A stretch of 64,000 bases of DNA from Thalassolituus oleivorans MIL-1 (lineage in GTDB: Bacteria; Pseudomonadota; Gammaproteobacteria; Pseudomonadales; Oceanobacteraceae). The position numbers were made by a program, and so were the translations under genes. Below are positions 26,845 to 36,600 of the stretch, piece after piece. Below the pieces are notes generated by a model. It was given only the letters and a program-made list of their open reading frames with translations. It did no database searches and had not been told where the DNA came from. Positions within the stretch are counted from its first letter, which is position 1. Every line of letters starts with the position of its first letter. The stretch covers positions 2,312,883-2,376,882 of the forward strand of contig NC_020888.1 of assembly GCF_000355675.1 (NCBI RefSeq), written 5' to 3'.

Positions 26845-27362
26845 AACGTCCCTTTAATTAGCTTTGTCAGCAACTCCCTTGCGATTGCCAACTCTCTTGG
26901 TTTGCCTAAGCGCACGGCATCTATCAATGCCAATGCTTGATACATCAGCGCGTTATTACTTGCGGCCAACGGCGCTGAATCGTGAATTGGGGCAATCATC
27001 ACCCCCTCTATTGTGCCTTTTGGCTGCTGCCAGACCGTTGCAGGCGTTGGCGGCAAGATATCCGACTTCACATGAGGGCAATTCCACGCCGTTGGCACGC
27101 CACGACCAAACCCGATTTGCTCAACCGGATAGGCGTAACGTACGCCGTAGCAAAGCCACTCTAGCAAAGCACCACGCTCAACAAAACGACGGCCATCACG
27201 AACTACTACTAGCTTTGCAACTTCTAAGCGTTGCAAACCTTTGCTGAACTCGCTCACGCTGATACCAACCAACGACGCAGCTTCACGCAACGGCATCACA
27301 AGCTGCTGTTGATAATCGGCCCATAGCTTAAGCGCTATGAGCGTGTCTTGTGGTTTTAACAT
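26841..27362 (-). CDS. Winged-helix antitoxin-like protein, partner of truncated nucleotidyltransferase
   Basis: The 173-residue protein has an N-terminal winged-HTH-like segment (about 1-70): LWADYQQQLVMPLREAASL, VGISVSEFSKGLQRLEVAKL and VVVRDGRRFVERGALLEWL. The C-terminal half is of unknown fold, with a conserved-looking GVMIAPIHDSAPLAASNNALMYQALALIDAVR. It overlaps the truncated nucleotidyltransferase frame by 4 nt. This two-gene order matches abortive-infection/MNT-type toxin-antitoxin loci in which the first gene is a DNA-binding antitoxin. With the toxin truncated, this is probably an orphan antitoxin that may still act as a repressor. Confidence 0.6.
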   Translation of the reverse strand: MLKPQDTLIALKLWADYQQQLVMPLREAASLVGISVSEFSKGLQRLEVAKLVVVRDGRRFVERGALLEWLCYGVRYAYPVEQIGFGRGVPTAWNCPHVKSDILPPTPATVWQQPKGTIEGVMIAPIHDSAPLAASNNALMYQALALIDAVRLGKPRELAIARELLTKLIKGTL

Positions 27363-27471
27363 CTAGCCTGCCTCTACTGTTATGTTTCCAATTTCGAAAC
27401 GAGAAACAGACTAGATCATATAGTTTATAAAAGTCAATTGGTTTGTACCTACAAACAAAAGAGACAAACCC

Positions 27472-27699
27472 GATCGATCACCGCATCCCGCAACACTGGA
27501 CAACATATTATCTCTGCACCAAGAACTGTATCTAATACACCGATCTTTGGATTCGCTATACGAGTTTGTTGAATACCACTTGATCAGCAAAGATGCATCG
27601 CTCGCTGCGCCCATGGTATGCATTATTCGGGATAGATTAAGGCAAGCAGGACTGCGCAACGAGGATGTATTGGTGCCAAATGAAGAGCAGATGTTTTAA
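27472..27699 (+). pseudogene. 5'-truncated copy of the small gene at 28908-29150
   Basis: This 228-bp stretch is a close copy of 28920-29150 with scattered substitutions and one codon deleted near the 3' end. It keeps the frame through to a TAA stop. There is no start codon: the in-frame upstream sequence runs to a TAG at 27421 without ATG. It overlaps the stop of the Imm11-like gene. It is a remnant left by duplication or recombination of the island. Confidence 0.8.
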
Positions 27700-27725
27700 T
27701 ACGGCGCCATTAACGTAAGATCATC
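27696..27725. repeat. 30-bp direct repeat, copy 2
   Basis: This is identical over 30 bp to 26671-26700, in the same orientation, and again supplies the C-terminal codons and TAA stop of a leftward gene. The two copies lie 1,025 bp apart and bracket the HTH antitoxin and the duplicated small-gene remnant. Confidence 0.8.
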
Positions 27726-28259
27726 AGATAGCAACAAACCGGTTAAGTTTTGCTCTTTAATTACCATAGCGACTTCCTTACTAAAGTAGGTATCTGAGCA
27801 AACTTTATGAATACCAGTCACACAATGATCGTTAAAACCTTCAGAAAACTTTAGGCTGGAAACGCCAGCAAAAATATCTCCATGCATCCGATAAGTGACC
27901 TCAGAGTCGGAAAACTGACGAATATTCGTACAGTGGTACAGATACCCTGTTTCACCCAGTAATTTCACGGGTAGAAATTCACCAAAAGGCGACAAAAGAG
28001 ATACTAGCGATTCATAAGCACGTTTAGTCATAACGACTAAACCCAACCTCCAGATAGATAAATCGGGTAAATCGACAGTGCCTTCATTATGAAATACTTC
28101 AACTTCAAGCGGCTTCCAAAACTCTTTCACAGCAACTGAGGATACCGATAATCTCATAGCTTCAAGTTCGCCAATAAAAGGGTCGAGTAAATCAAGAAAG
28201 TTACTGTTATCAATAAAGTAAGATTGATACTTGTATAAGTCATTGAATAGTTTAAACAT
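27696..28259 (-). CDS. Imm11/DUF1629-type immunity protein with altered C-terminus
   Basis: The 187-residue protein resembles the AHH-linked immunity protein at 29273-29848. Both share a PDLSIWRLGLVVMTKRAYE-like block, then GEFLPVKLLGETGYLYHCTN, and a near-terminal NLTGLLL. These are features of the Imm11 (DUF1629) family of polymorphic-toxin immunity proteins. The last residues DDLTLMAPY match the tail of the truncated nucleotidyltransferase because both genes end in the same 30-bp repeat, so the natural C-terminus has been replaced. Upstream lies a 57-codon stub that may be what is left of its toxin. It is probably an orphan immunity gene. Confidence 0.72.
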   Translation of the reverse strand: MFKLFNDLYKYQSYFIDNSNFLDLLDPFIGELEAMRLSVSSVAVKEFWKPLEVEVFHNEGTVDLPDLSIWRLGLVVMTKRAYESLVSLLSPFGEFLPVKLLGETGYLYHCTNIRQFSDSEVTYRMHGDIFAGVSSLKFSEGFNDHCVTGIHKVCSDTYFSKEVAMVIKEQNLTGLLLSDDLTLMAPY

Positions 28260-28262
28260 GAA

Positions 28263-28436
28263 TCACTCCTTCACTGCCGATGGCGGGAGCATAACATATG
28301 GCTCTTGCTTCCCATCTCTTAGCAAAGCTTGAATAACGTTGAGTTGGCTTCGCATCGCAAACTCCGAAAGCTGATTGACTAATAGTCTAGAGACCCAATC
28401 TTCGTAGTTATAGGTGTGTATTTCAGAGTGGGCCAT
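28263..28436 (-). CDS. Short ORF upstream of Imm11-like gene (possible toxin C-terminal stub)
   Basis: The 57-codon frame starts at ATG 28436 and ends 3 bp before the Imm11-like gene. GAAGGAG at its end serves as the ribosome-binding site of that gene. It contains YEDWVSRLLVNQLSEF and LNVIQALLRDGKQEP. Toxins of this kind normally sit directly upstream of Imm11 genes, so this may be the C-terminal leftover of a lost toxin. I do not recognise a domain, and it may not be expressed. Confidence 0.45.
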   Translation of the reverse strand: MAHSEIHTYNYEDWVSRLLVNQLSEFAMRSQLNVIQALLRDGKQEPYVMLPPSAVKE

Positions 28437-28452
28437 ACATTGTCGATGGATG

Positions 28453-28710
28453 TTAAGACATCGTAAGCTTTTTGGTCATTGGGCTTATTTGCCCAGCTTC
28501 AGGCAGCTCTTCACCGGTAGCGAGCCAATAGCAATATTCTGGGCATATGTACTTCAATGCTTCAACTTCAGAAACTCTAAGCTCAGTTCGCCCACTTTTA
28601 ACGTTTTTCCAACGATCTGCTTTAATGCCTGTCCGCTGTTCTAGGAAGGGCGTTTTCAGCTTTTCAGTATCCATTAATAGAGATAATCGTTCGCTTGGTG
28701 TCAGCTTCAT
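28453..28710 (-). CDS. Small Cro/XRE-like DNA-binding regulator
   Basis: The 85-residue protein reads as a helix-turn-helix of the Cro/CI type: ERLSLLMDTEKLKTPFLEQ, RTGIKADRWKNVKSGRTELR, and VSEVEALKYICPEYCYWLATGE, the last being a common C-terminal pattern of phage-type XRE repressors. ATG 28710 is used; the longer frame begins with TTG. It faces the small gene at 28908 across a 197-bp gap, giving a divergent regulator-target arrangement. Confidence 0.7.
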   Translation of the reverse strand: MKLTPSERLSLLMDTEKLKTPFLEQRTGIKADRWKNVKSGRTELRVSEVEALKYICPEYCYWLATGEELPEAGQISPMTKKLTMS

Positions 28711-28907
28711 AGAAAAATACAATCGGGTAGTTGTTACTCGTTATATTGATAATAACTACTCGATCCTTTAATGTGTGTGGGTCAACTACCTAAGTAGCGA
28801 CATTGAAAATTACTTAACCCAGCATCCTAGCACGAAAGCCCAGAATTCAGATATTCAGGTGCATCGGGCATAGGCACTGTATTGCCATCGACTACTGGAG
28901 TATGGAC

Positions 28908-29150
28908 ATGACAGAACTCGATCGATCACCGCATCCGGCAACACTGGACGACGTATTATCCCTGCACCAAGAACTGTATCTAATACACAGATCTTTGGAT
29001 TCGTTATACGAGTTTGTTGAATACCATTTAATCAGCAAAGATGCATCGCTCGCTGCGCCCATGGTATGCATTATTCGGGATAGATTAAGGCAAGCAGGAG
29101 CACGCTACGAGGAAGTATTGTCGGTGCCGAATGATGAGCAGATGTTTTGA
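28908..29150 (+). CDS. Small acidic protein of unknown function, duplicated in island
   Basis: The 80-residue protein of predicted helical content (LDDVLSLHQELYLIHRSLD, LYEFVEYHLISKD) has no family I recognise. ATG 28908 is chosen over 28902 because GGAG lies 7 nt upstream of it. A truncated copy lies at 27472-27699, so the gene has been duplicated within the island. It is divergent from the XRE regulator and followed directly by a type I-F-like CRISPR repeat at 29161. Confidence 0.55.
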   Translation: MTELDRSPHPATLDDVLSLHQELYLIHRSLDSLYEFVEYHLISKDASLAAPMVCIIRDRLRQAGARYEEVLSVPNDEQMF

Positions 29151-29160
29151 GAATAGTAAG

Positions 29161-29188
29161 GACAGAAGCTGCCTGTTCGGCAGTGCAC
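29161..29188 (-). repeat. Solitary type I-F CRISPR-repeat-like sequence, degenerate
   Basis: On the minus strand this reads as a 28-nt element with the core CACTGCCGAACAGGCAGCTT, the hallmark of type I-F repeats (GTTCACTGCC, variable centre, GGCAGCTAAGAAA). Both ends are altered: GTGCAC at the start, and TCTGTC in place of the usual AGAAA end. Nineteen bases (29167-29185) are identical to the copy at 30640-30658. It lies just after the small gene and just before the Imm11 immunity gene. Confidence 0.65.
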
Positions 29189-29272
29189 ATTAAAGAGGTT
29201 TGGGATTATGAATTGCGTGATTGTCTAAGACGCTCCACCCAAGTCAACCGCTAAATAGAACTCAACACAGAT

Positions 29273-29848
29273 CTAGTCTGAACTAATACAATTTATTTGC
29301 AGAAAATTTAGACCGGTTAGACCTTCGTCCTCACACAGGCTCTTAAATCCCTGAGTAACAAAGCTATGAACTAACTTTTCTTCTTTTAACTTGAAGATTT
29401 CGACTTTATTCAGTTGATCTTCAAGAATATCGAAGCCAGCCTTCCCGAAGTGAACACCAGAATCAATTATATCCACTGCATTTGAACAGTCGACTTGATC
29501 ACCATTCAGAACCTTAAGTGTATTGAACATATAAAATGCGCAACCATTTACGGTTAGAGGGAGAAACTCGCCTGCCATACCAATAAATTCTGAAAATACA
29601 CCGTAAGCTCTTTCATTTAATATCAAATTACCCAAGGCCCAAACCGACATATCAGGCACAGATTTAGTGTCACCGGAGAAACACTGACTTCTATAAAACC
29701 TCCCCTCAGGTTCAACCCAATCAGATAACCTCGGTTTTGCCCTAAATCTTTGACTATATCTAGGCATTTTTTCTAGCAAGTCTTCTACATCAAAGTCAAA
29801 GGAGTAGAATCTTTCAAAATCAGGATCTAATTGATAAATCATATTCAC
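29273..29848 (-). CDS. Imm11/DUF1629-type immunity protein for AHH toxin
   Basis: The 191-residue protein has PDMSVWALGNLILNERAYG followed by AGEFLPLTVNGCAFYMFNTL, and a C-terminal EGLTGLNFLQI, consistent with the Imm11 immunity family. Its start overlaps the AHH nuclease stop by 4 nt, so toxin and immunity are translationally coupled. It is expected to bind and block the nuclease in the cytoplasm of the producing or protected cell. It is paralogous to the orphan at 27696-28259. Confidence 0.78.
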   Translation of the reverse strand: MNMIYQLDPDFERFYSFDFDVEDLLEKMPRYSQRFRAKPRLSDWVEPEGRFYRSQCFSGDTKSVPDMSVWALGNLILNERAYGVFSEFIGMAGEFLPLTVNGCAFYMFNTLKVLNGDQVDCSNAVDIIDSGVHFGKAGFDILEDQLNKVEIFKLKEEKLVHSFVTQGFKSLCEDEGLTGLNFLQINCISSD

Positions 29849-30471
29849 ACGTTCTTTTTAAGCCAGTCATTATACTCAGCCTCATCAATCTCTTGTTGAA
29901 GCTTAATCTCGTCTTTAATATTGCCGTGTAAAAGCTGTACACGAACTGTATTCAAGAAAGCTCGCACCTGAGCACCATCATCAAATGCTGTAACGGTATT
30001 CTCAAGCCACCTATAATATCGCTGCCTATGAATCCTGTTATGACCAATAGCATCCGGATAAATCGTTGCTCTAGCATCCGCTTTTGTCTTTGGCATCCAA
30101 GTGCCATTATCAGGATCATCAATTCTTATCGAAAAATCATCATCTGCGATAAGCAACCTCATGGCTACTGCCTCGCGATGTATTGTGGACACGATATGAT
30201 GAGCCTCCCATTTGGGACCAGGGCGCGAAAATCCACTAATTCTTAGGAATTTACCCAACATTTCTGACGAGTGACGCTCCCGCATCAACTCTGCAGTAGT
30301 CATCTGAAAGCCACCTTCACGATACTGTTCAAGCTTTGCTGCCAAGCGGGCCCGGTTCATTCTGGCGAATTTAGATTCGACTCGCTTGAAGGTCTTGTAA
30401 TCGTTATCAGCATGACTCTTCGACTTAGCGTCAGCTACTGTTTCTCGCAAGACGTCCTTGATAGGGTTCAT
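29845..30471 (-). CDS. AHH-domain nuclease toxin (stand-alone)
   Basis: The 208-residue protein has the AHH nuclease signature: WEAHHIVS (Ala90-His91-His92) and GHNRIHRQRYYRWLE (His144, His148). These belong to the HNH/EndoVII-like treble-clef nucleases used as C-terminal domains of polymorphic toxins. AAAGGA precedes the ATG, so it appears to be a real stand-alone gene. The long secretion and RHS-type repeats that usually precede such domains are absent, making it an orphan cassette. It is coupled to the Imm11 gene downstream. The pair lies between two type I-F CRISPR-repeat-like sequences. Confidence 0.8.
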   Translation of the reverse strand: MNPIKDVLRETVADAKSKSHADNDYKTFKRVESKFARMNRARLAAKLEQYREGGFQMTTAELMRERHSSEMLGKFLRISGFSRPGPKWEAHHIVSTIHREAVAMRLLIADDDFSIRIDDPDNGTWMPKTKADARATIYPDAIGHNRIHRQRYYRWLENTVTAFDDGAQVRAFLNTVRVQLLHGNIKDEIKLQQEIDEAEYNDWLKKNV

Positions 30472-30633
30472 TAATTCAGTCCTTTAGATAATATCGAGTC
30501 GTAATATAACCGAATCGGTAATAGATAAAAATTATACTGAGTTTCATAAAATCACGCAGTTATTGGTGTAAACGCTGACAGAGAACTATAGAGTGGTCGA
30601 AACTAACGGGGAAAATGAGTTTCAGTTGTAGGT

Positions 30634-30661
30634 TTTCTAAGCTGCCTGTTCGGCAGTGAAC
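30634..30661 (-). repeat. Solitary type I-F CRISPR-repeat-like sequence, near-canonical
   Basis: Read on the minus strand, these 28 nt begin GTTCACTGCCGAACAGGCAG and end CTTAGAAA, an essentially canonical type I-F repeat with the 5-bp CTGCC/GGCAG stem. No I-F cas genes and no second repeat at array spacing are present. It sits 32 bp before the last repeat of the type I-C array and upstream of the AHH toxin gene. The degenerate copy at 29161 lies on the other side of the toxin-immunity pair, in the same orientation. Confidence 0.78.
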
Positions 30662-30692
30662 CATCAAAGAATGTTGCATCATAGATTGTCTG

Positions 30693-33600
30693 GTTTCTAT
30701 CCGCGCGCCCGTGAAGGACGCGACATAGCGTAAATATCATTACTTATATTGCGCAACTGTTTCTATCCGCGCGCCCGTGAAGGACGCGACGATTTTTCTC
30801 GTCCTCTCCGGTGCTGAATTGCCAGTTTCTATCCGCGCGCCCGTGAAGGACGCGACCAAATTGCATCAGAATTAACCGTAGCGGGAAAAGTTTCTATCCG
30901 CGCGCCCGTGAAGGACGCGACCTGAATCATTTTAGGCATCCATGTGCCGTACCATGTTTCTATCCGCGCGCCCGTGAAGGACGCGACCCCAGATTTTAAC
31001 GGGCTGCGAAGCAGTCCACTTTGTTTCTATCCGCGCGCCCGTGAAGGACGCGACATATCTACTCGCAGTGTAGAGACGTTCAGTTATGTTTCTATCCGCG
31101 CGCCCGTGAAGGACGCGACCCGCCGTAGCAGACTCTGTACCGGCTAACCAATCTGTTTCTATCCGCGCGCCCGTGAAGGACGCGACATCTGGCGTTAGGA
31201 CTGGATCCCACTCATACAGGTTTCTATCCGCGCGCCCTTGAAGGACGCGACTCGATCAACCCGCGCGGGGTCTTGATGGGTATGACGTTTCTATCCGCGC
31301 GCCCGTGAAGGACGCGACACGAGAGTCAGATTTTAAGCGAGGGCGGCCAGCTAGTTTCTATCCGCGCGCCCGTGAAGGACGCGACATGATGGGGGCGATG
31401 GTTCACAAGCAATGTTCAGTTTCTATCCGCGCGCCCGTGAAGGACGCGACTTTCAGCGATAAAGCAGCCTGACGGCGTTTTAGGGTTTCTATCCGCGCGC
31501 CCGTGAAGGACGCGACATAGCTCGGTTTGTGTGAGCGGGTTGGTTTCTTGTTTCTATCCGCGCGCCCGTGAAGGACGCGACTTGGCGCGATGGCATAGCT
31601 CGGTTTGGTTTCTTGTTTCTATCCGCGCGCCCGTGAAGGACGCGACTGCTGAATATTGTTCGCCATGTTGCTGTTGAGCAGTTTCTATCCGCGCGCCCGT
31701 GAAGGACGCGACCGGGTTGGTTGAGAGCACGCTTAAAACTGAGAACGTTTCTATCCGCGCGCCCGTGAAGGACGCGACTAATTTGGCGCGGCGTATTGCG
31801 GAAGGGTGTGCGAGTTTCTATCCGCGCGCCCGTGAAGGACGCGACAGGCCCGCACGACGGCGCTGTTGCGTATAGCTTTGTTTCTATCCGCGCGCCCGTG
31901 AAGGACGCGACGTGCGTTCATGTTGCGGTGACTGATAAGGTCTTGTTTCTATCCGCGCGCCCGTGAAGGACGCGACGTACGCATTCAAAGCGATGGCGGC
32001 AATTTTCTTGTTTCTATCCGCGCGCCCGTGAAGGACGCGACACACTATAAAGAGCTGGATAGCGTAAACGTTAACTGGTTTCTATCCGCGCGCCCGTGAA
32101 GGACGCGACCGGCTAATGCCTCGTAGCCATTCCAAAAAACGGATGTTTCTATCCGCGCGCCCGTGAAGGACGCGACCTTGAGTGATGCGCCCATCTTGCT
32201 GCCGAAAACCGTTTCTATCCGCGCGCCCGTGAAGGACGCGACCTTGAGTGATGCGCCCATCTTGCTGCCGAAAACCGTTTCTATCCGCGCGCCCGTGAAG
32301 GACGCGACAGACCGCGGCGCTGTCGCCATAGCGCCCGTCTTGTTTCTATCCGCGCGCCCGTGAAGGACGCGACTAACGGCTAGAGCGCTGCGCACCAGTG
32401 GTTTACAAGTTTCTATCCGCGCGCCCGTGAAGGACGCGACGATAAGCGGTTGGGCAGATGAGGCTGACACTATTGTTTCTATCCGCGCGCCCGTGAAGGA
32501 CGCGACCGAAGTGGGTTAGCTCGTATTCAAGCGCTTTTGCAGTTTCTATCCGCGCGCCCGTGAAGGACGCGACGACCAACTAATAAAAATATGGTCAGTG
32601 CCAGGTGGTTTCTATCCGCGCGCCCGTGAAGGACGCGACTCGCGGCATCAATTACCGCCGCCACGTTACGATGGTTTCTATCCGCGCGCCCGTGAAGGAC
32701 GCGACCGACGCTGATGTAAAAGCCGCCCAGGAACAAACTGTTTCTATCCGCGCGCCCGTGAAGGACGCGACGCGCAAAGAAAAAGACGAGTTAGCCGATG
32801 ATTTAGTTTCTATCCGCGCGCCCGTGAAGGACGCGACGGTAAGGCGTATAACGATTTGGCGCAGTTTACTAGTTTCTATCCGCGCGCCCGTGAAGGACGC
32901 GACTAGTGGCCAAGCATTTGCTCGAGCACGGCACTTGTGTTTCTATCCGCGCGCCCGTGAAGGACGCGACCGTATGGCTTGCCAATTGGGGCGCGTAGGC
33001 ACGGTTTCTATCCGCGCGCCCGTGAAGGACGCGACGCAGCAGCATATAGCACTAAGCGACTTACCGAGTTTCTATCCGCGCGCCCGTGAAGGACGCGACT
33101 CTGTCGATCCATCTGCAACAGTTATGACAACCTGTTTCTATCCGCGCGCCCGTGAAGGACGCGACCGAAGCCGATCGCACCGCGCTAACCGCAGTTTTAG
33201 TTTCTATCCGCGCGCCCGTGAAGGACGCGACGTCGCGCACTTTTTTCTGTTCTGGCTCTCGTGTCAGTTTCTATCCGCGCGCCCGTGAAGGACGCGACCT
33301 GCGACGAACTCTCGACAGCCATGGAAGGCACCGAGTTTCTATCCGCGCGCCCGTGAAGGACGCGACTCAATATCCCCAAGATTCATTGCTAAATCCATAA
33401 GTTTCTATCCGCGCGCCCGTGAAGGACGCGACCTCCGGTTGTCACAGCAAAATGCCCTTGCTGTAATGTTTCTATCCGCGCGCCCGTGAAGGACGCGACC
33501 TGGCGATTGATCAAGCCGCTTTAATCCTGATACGGTTTCTATCCGCGCGCCCGTGAAGGACGCGACCTATCTCGTTCCGCTTCCAGCGAGACATTTCTAG

Positions 33601-36600
33601 TTTCTATCCGCGCGCCCGTGAAGGACGCGACGATTCGCGCCGCATTTGCCGGTCGAGATATGCCTGTTTCTATCCGCGCGCCCGTGAAGGACGCGACCTG
33701 ATTGCCACCGGATAATGTGCGTTGGCATTCCTGTTTCTATCCGCGCGCCCGTGAAGGACGCGACTTTACGATAACCATTTCTCTTAGCTTGTCATTATGT
33801 TTCTATCCGCGCGCCCGTGAAGGACGCGACGCTCGCCGTCGATTATCACTTTATCACCGGCATGTTTCTATCCGCGCGCCCGTGAAGGACGCGACCTGGA
33901 GACCATTTTTCGTACTGCCCCTGGTCAATGTTTCTATCCGCGCGCCCGTGAAGGACGCGACGTTATTGCGAAATTACGGAGTAACTGATTATGAGTTTCT
34001 ATCCGCGCGCCCGTGAAGGACGCGACTTGTTGTGGCCCTCGATAAAATCAATCATTACGGTGTTTCTATCCGCGCGCCCGTGAAGGACGCGACATTCGCT
34101 CTGCTACGCAACGCACTGCAAGGCAAAGTTTCTATCCGCGCGCCCGTGAAGGACGCGACCATATGGAATCAAATATCCGAGATAAGGGTATTGATGTTTC
34201 TATCCGCGCGCCCGTGAAGGACGCGACCGAGTTGTTGTAAGCCACTTTTGTTTTTGAGTATGTTTCTATCCGCGCGCCCGTGAAGGACGCGACTCTGCAA
34301 TGCGGTTCTGGAACTGACGGATGCACAGGTTTCTATCCGCGCGCCCGTGAAGGACGCGACCAGCATTCTTAAAGCAGCTAAGAAAGGCTGATAAGTTTCT
34401 ATCCGCGCGCCCGTGAAGGACGCGACTTTACAACGCTGTTACGAAAGGCATGGAGTTTGCGGTTTCTATCCGCGCGCCCGTGAAGGACGCGACCTTGAGG
34501 CTCAGCAGTTGAAAATTGAACTAAAAAGTTTCTATCCGCGCGCCCGTGAAGGACGCGACCAATAATCAGTAAAACCAATACGGAAACTGTTATGTTTCTA
34601 TCCGCGCGCCCGTGAAGGACGCGACATGTCACGATCAGTAAACAAAGTCACACTTATCGTTTCTATCCGCGCGCCCGTGAAGGACGCGACTCTCGACTCA
34701 TGATTCCCAGTCACTCACTTTTTGTTTCTATCCGCGCGCCCGTGAAGGACGCGACGTCGTAACGCTGCGGCGACGCCACCAGTGCAGCGAGTTTCTATCC
34801 GCGCGCCCGTGAAGGACGCGACAACCATCATGTTGTAACGCTCGCCTTTTTGAGGCTCGTTTCTATCCGCGCGCCCGTGAAGGACGCGACAATATCAACG
34901 CGAGTGCCGAGCGTTAACTCAGAGTTTCTATCCGCGCGCCCGTGAAGGACGCGACGCGTCGGCTGGTATCGCTGCCGGTGTCGCGGTGGGTTTCTATCCG
35001 CGCGCCCGTGAAGGACGCGACACCAGCGCGGCGAGATATTCAAAGCGATAACTCAGTTTCTATCCGCGCGCCCGTGAAGGACGCGACGCGTTAATGCAGC
35101 TGCCGCGATTGCTTCTTCTTGTTTCTATCCGCGCGCCCGTGAAGGACGCGACCGCCTACAAACCGCAGGCTGTGAAGTAACGCGCTTAGTTTCTATCCGC
35201 GCGCCCGTGAAGGACGCGACACGTCAACTAGCTGCCTTTTCCAGTTCCGAAACAAGTTTCTATCCGCGCGCCCGTGAAGGACGCGACCATTGAGACGATG
35301 ATCACGAAGGCGATTGTCTACGTTTCTATCCGCGCGCCCGTGAAGGACGCGACACATATAGCCGGTGATACTCCCGTGCCCACCTTGGTTTCTATCCGCG
35401 CGCCCGTGAAGGACGCGACGTATTCCCAGTGCTGACCAAACGTCACACCGATTGTTTCTATCCGCGCGCCCGTGAAGGACGCGACTTGCCAAATTGGATG
35501 CACATAGCTCGTACTATGCTGTTTCTATCCGCGCGCCCGTGAAGGACGCGACCCCCACGCAGCAGCAGTTGTTATTGTCGGTGATTGTTTCTATCCGCGC
35601 GCCCGTGAAGGACGCGACCAACTTCATCACTTTCAATACCTTCATCGCCTTCAGTTTCTATCCGCGCGCCCGTGAAGGACGCGACATATCTCATTCAATC
35701 GCCATGCAATATCCGGATGTTTCTATCCGCGCGCCCGTGAAGGACGCGACGCACTTAACATCAGTGAGCAAAGTAACAGCTAGAGTTTCTATCCGCGCGC
35801 CCGTGAAGGACGCGACGAAAGCACAGGGGGTGTGCCGTCAGATGACACCAGTTTCTATCCGCGCGCCCGTGAAGGACGCGACTTCAGCACCAGACAATAC
35901 GCGACACACGGAAAAATGTTTCTATCCGCGCGCCCGTGAAGGACGCGACAGACCTTTTAACTCTGCCAATATTCGATTATTTGTTTCTATCCGCGCGCCC
36001 GTGAAGGACGCGACGACTGTAAAATTTGGCAGTGTAGTTCTTACTGAGTTTCTATCCGCGCGCCCGTGAAGGACGCGACTTCTTCTGGTTGAGAAGTTGG
36101 AGCCGCTAATACTGTTTCTATCCGCGCGCCCGTGAAGGACGCGACGGGGGTTCAGTTTGTATTCGCTAGCAATTGCGAGTTTCTATCCGCGCGCCCGTGA
36201 AGGACGCGACTCGGCAAGCATGTGAGTGTTCAAGCATTCAAAGAGTTTCTATCCGCGCGCCCGTGAAGGACGCGACATTCTGAACTGTAAAATGTACCGC
36301 GAACCCTAATAGTTTCTATCCGCGCGCCCGTGAAGGACGCGACACAAAAACACGACACGTGACGAGCTTCTTTATATGTTTCTATCCGCGCGCCCGTGAA
36401 GGACGCGACAGTAGCCATTAGATGCAAAGCATTCTTTGAAGCCGTGTTTCTATCCGCGCGCCCGTGAAGGACGCGACCTAATATCTGTATTAGCGCACAT
36501 TGCTAAGATTGTTTCTATCCGCGCGCCCGTGAAGGACGCGACCCGCCCTTGCTGACAGGCTTGATGTGATCAATGTGTTTCTATCCGCGCGCCCGTGAAG

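Noticed and set aside
26671-27725. Integron attC sites
   Set aside because: The 30-bp repeat lacks the paired GTTRRRY/RYYYAAC core structure and no integrase gene is seen.
29161-30661. CRISPR-associated transposon (I-F CAST)
   Set aside because: Only solitary repeats are present; no tnsA, tnsB, tnsC, tniQ or I-F cas genes occur in the window.
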